Shown here piece by piece: positions 6,289-6,940 of a stretch of 6,940 bases of DNA. How positions within the stretch are numbered: the first letter of the stretch is position 1; the number at the start of each line of letters is the position of its first letter. The notes beneath the pieces were generated by a model. The model made no database searches. It worked only from the letters and a program-made list of their open reading frames with translations, and had not been told where the DNA came from. This DNA is from Rubrobacteraceae bacterium (GTDB taxonomy: Bacteria; Actinomycetota; Rubrobacteria; Rubrobacterales; Rubrobacteraceae), in assembly GCA_021156345.1 (NCBI GenBank), contig JAJNDJ010000106.1, positions 1-6,940 of the forward strand, in the 5' to 3' direction. The position numbers and the translations under genes were made by a program.

Positions 6289-6351
6289 CGGTCGCCGGCT
6301 CACCGTAGCCACGGGCGATCGTGCCTTGATGGTTCTCACCTGCCATCCGTT

Positions 6352-6381
6352 CTTATGGTATCCCATCAGCCTTCCTGTCGA
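6352..6381 (-). promoter_or_regulatory. Possible promoter for the damaged ABC gene
   Basis: On the minus strand TCGACA (6376-6381, five of six matches to TTGACA) and CATAAG (6352-6357, four of six to TATAAT) are separated by 18 bases in the gap after hutH. Only five bases separate the -10 from the ATG at 6346, so transcription would start at or beside the ATG, consistent with a leaderless transcript and the lack of a good ribosome binding site there. The match is weak. Confidence 0.25.
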
Positions 6382-6388
6382 CCGCTCT

Positions 6389-6940
6389 CTAGGCGAGGTG
6401 GCCGATGGCTCGTTCGGCAGTCAGTGCAAGCTCTCCAGAGGTTACGAGGCTCTTCGCGGCCTCCAGGTGCGGGGCCATAAAGGTGTCGCCCTCGATGAAC
6501 GGGATGTCTCGCCTGATACGCTGGAGGACGGCGCTGGTTGCGTGGCCTGGCTGCAGGGGGGAGCGGAGGTCGAGGGCCTGGGCCGCGCAGGCCGCTTCGA
6601 TGGCGAGGATGCCGGAGAGGTTACCAAGGAGCCGGCGCAGCTTGCGGGCCGCGCTCCATCCCATGGAGTTGTGATCTTCTTGCATGGCGGAGGTTGGGAG
6701 GGAGCCTGTGCTCGCCGGGTTTGCGAGACGGCGGTTCTCTTCCGCGAGGGCCGCGGCCGTGTAGTGGGCGACCATGAACCCCGAGTTGACGCCGGGTCGC
6801 GGGCTCAGGAAGGCGGGCAGGCCTTCCGAACGTCTCGGGTCGAGCATGCGGTCGATCCTGCGCTCCGTGATCGCACCTACCTCGGAGGCGGCGATGGCCA
6901 GGAAGTCGAGAACGAGGGCCAGCGGCTCACCGTGGAAGTT
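6389..6940 (-). CDS. hutH: Histidine ammonia-lyase, C-terminal part (5' end beyond window)
   Basis: The last 183 residues are visible, open to the right edge; the ATG at 6845-6847 is internal. The family blocks appear in order: NFHGEPLA (visible residues 1-8), ERRIDRMLDP (26-35), GLPAFL (40-45), the NSGFMVAHYTAAAL block (52-65), PASTGSLPTS (75-84), MQEDHNSMGW (86-95), ARKLRRLL (98-105) and AAQALDLR (119-126). Family knowledge: the enzyme removes ammonia from L-histidine to give trans-urocanate, the first step of histidine degradation, in a cytoplasmic homotetramer. The Ala-Ser-Gly motif forming the MIO cofactor is upstream of this window. The QEDH motif (87-90), with its conserved Glu, is intact. 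The usual AQ in the FM.AQ motif is AH here (His59), and QEDHV is QEDHN; both are mild variations. A related aromatic ammonia-lyase is possible. No other hut gene is present, and the stop at 6389 is 42 bases before the next gene's ATG. Confidence 0.92.
   Translation of the reverse strand, partial: NFHGEPLALVLDFLAIAASEVGAITERRIDRMLDPRRSEGLPAFLSPRPGVNSGFMVAHYTAAALAEENRRLANPASTGSLPTSAMQEDHNSMGWSAARKLRRLLGNLSGILAIEAACAAQALDLRSPLQPGHATSAVLQRIRRDIPFIEGDTFMAPHLEAAKSLVTSGELALTAERAIGHLA

Larger units (their letters stand above)
4607..6346 (-). pseudogene. Damaged ABC exporter half-transporter (degenerate-site subunit of a heterodimer)
   Basis: From the first canonical in-frame start (TTG, 6160-6162) the frame encodes a type IV exporter subunit. 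The transmembrane domain covers about 6162-5290 and the nucleotide-binding domain starts near 5240. Visible motifs are Walker A GTTGSGKST (5107-5133), the Q-loop in IGIVLQETRLFSGT, a canonical LSGGQ signature, and Walker B LLILDD, in which Asp replaces the catalytic Glu. That is the degenerate-site subunit pattern. After AETEAAIQ (ends 4702) homology stops and the open frame runs out of phase to 4588. The expected C-terminus, GTHEDLLRESELY through SETAA, continues in another frame from 4699 to the TGA at 4607. Against the intact ABC gene in this window, about 39 residues including the switch residue are missing. At the 5' side homologous-looking sequence (RRGYLLAGKETRSG) continues upstream of the TTG but is cut by TGA 6286-6288; an ATG frame from 6344-6346 ends at TAG 6275-6277. 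Most likely a pseudogene; an assembly error cannot be excluded. Confidence 0.85.

Noticed and set aside
6845..6847. ATG as the start of the hutH-like gene
   Set aside because: Conserved hutH sequence (NFHGEPLA and onward) continues upstream in frame to the window edge, so this Met is internal.

Overview
The window is GC-rich bacterial DNA in which every convincing gene lies on the minus strand, so the biological order runs from the right edge to the left edge. Codon use, strong GGAGG/GGAGAG ribosome binding sites and the gene types fit a high-GC Gram-positive lineage. A Rubrobacter-like actinobacterium is my best guess, made from general resemblance only.

Layout, right to left. (1) The C-terminal part of a histidine ammonia-lyase (hutH) enters from the right edge and ends at 6389. 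(2) A type IV ABC exporter half-transporter gene (about 6346-4607) follows. It is damaged twice: a reading-frame break near its start (6275-6288), and an out-of-frame internal deletion near its end (junction about 4694-4704) that removes the stretch normally carrying the switch (H-loop) residue. (3) A possible 35-codon ORF (4610-4503) overlaps the old stop of that gene and the start of the next one by ATGA. (4) A nitroreductase-family flavoprotein (4506-3967) and (5) a DUF2255 protein (3959-3579) form a tight pair. (6) An intact second ABC half-transporter follows (3507-1723, possibly starting at 3534). (7) Next is a tandem-domain universal stress protein (1649-777). (8) Last is a ring-cleaving dioxygenase of the MhqO/PcpA type in the VOC superfamily (720-1), cut by the left edge.

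The two ABC genes look like partners of one heterodimeric exporter. The damaged gene has a canonical LSGGQ signature but an Asp in place of the catalytic Glu after Walker B. The intact gene has the catalytic Glu and switch His but a deviant LSQGQ signature. Together they would form one consensus and one degenerate ATP site, as in BmrCD, LmrCD or TM287/288. Here the two subunits are separated by the nitroreductase/DUF2255 pair, and the degenerate-site subunit is broken, leaving the intact half without its presumed partner.

The remaining genes suggest redox, xenobiotic and stress functions (nitroreductase, quinone or aromatic dioxygenase, USP), but nothing shows they form one pathway. I see no CRISPR array, RNA gene, insertion sequence or clearly new system. 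The most notable content is the decaying split transporter pair, its start-codon problems and the doubly overlapped small ORF.
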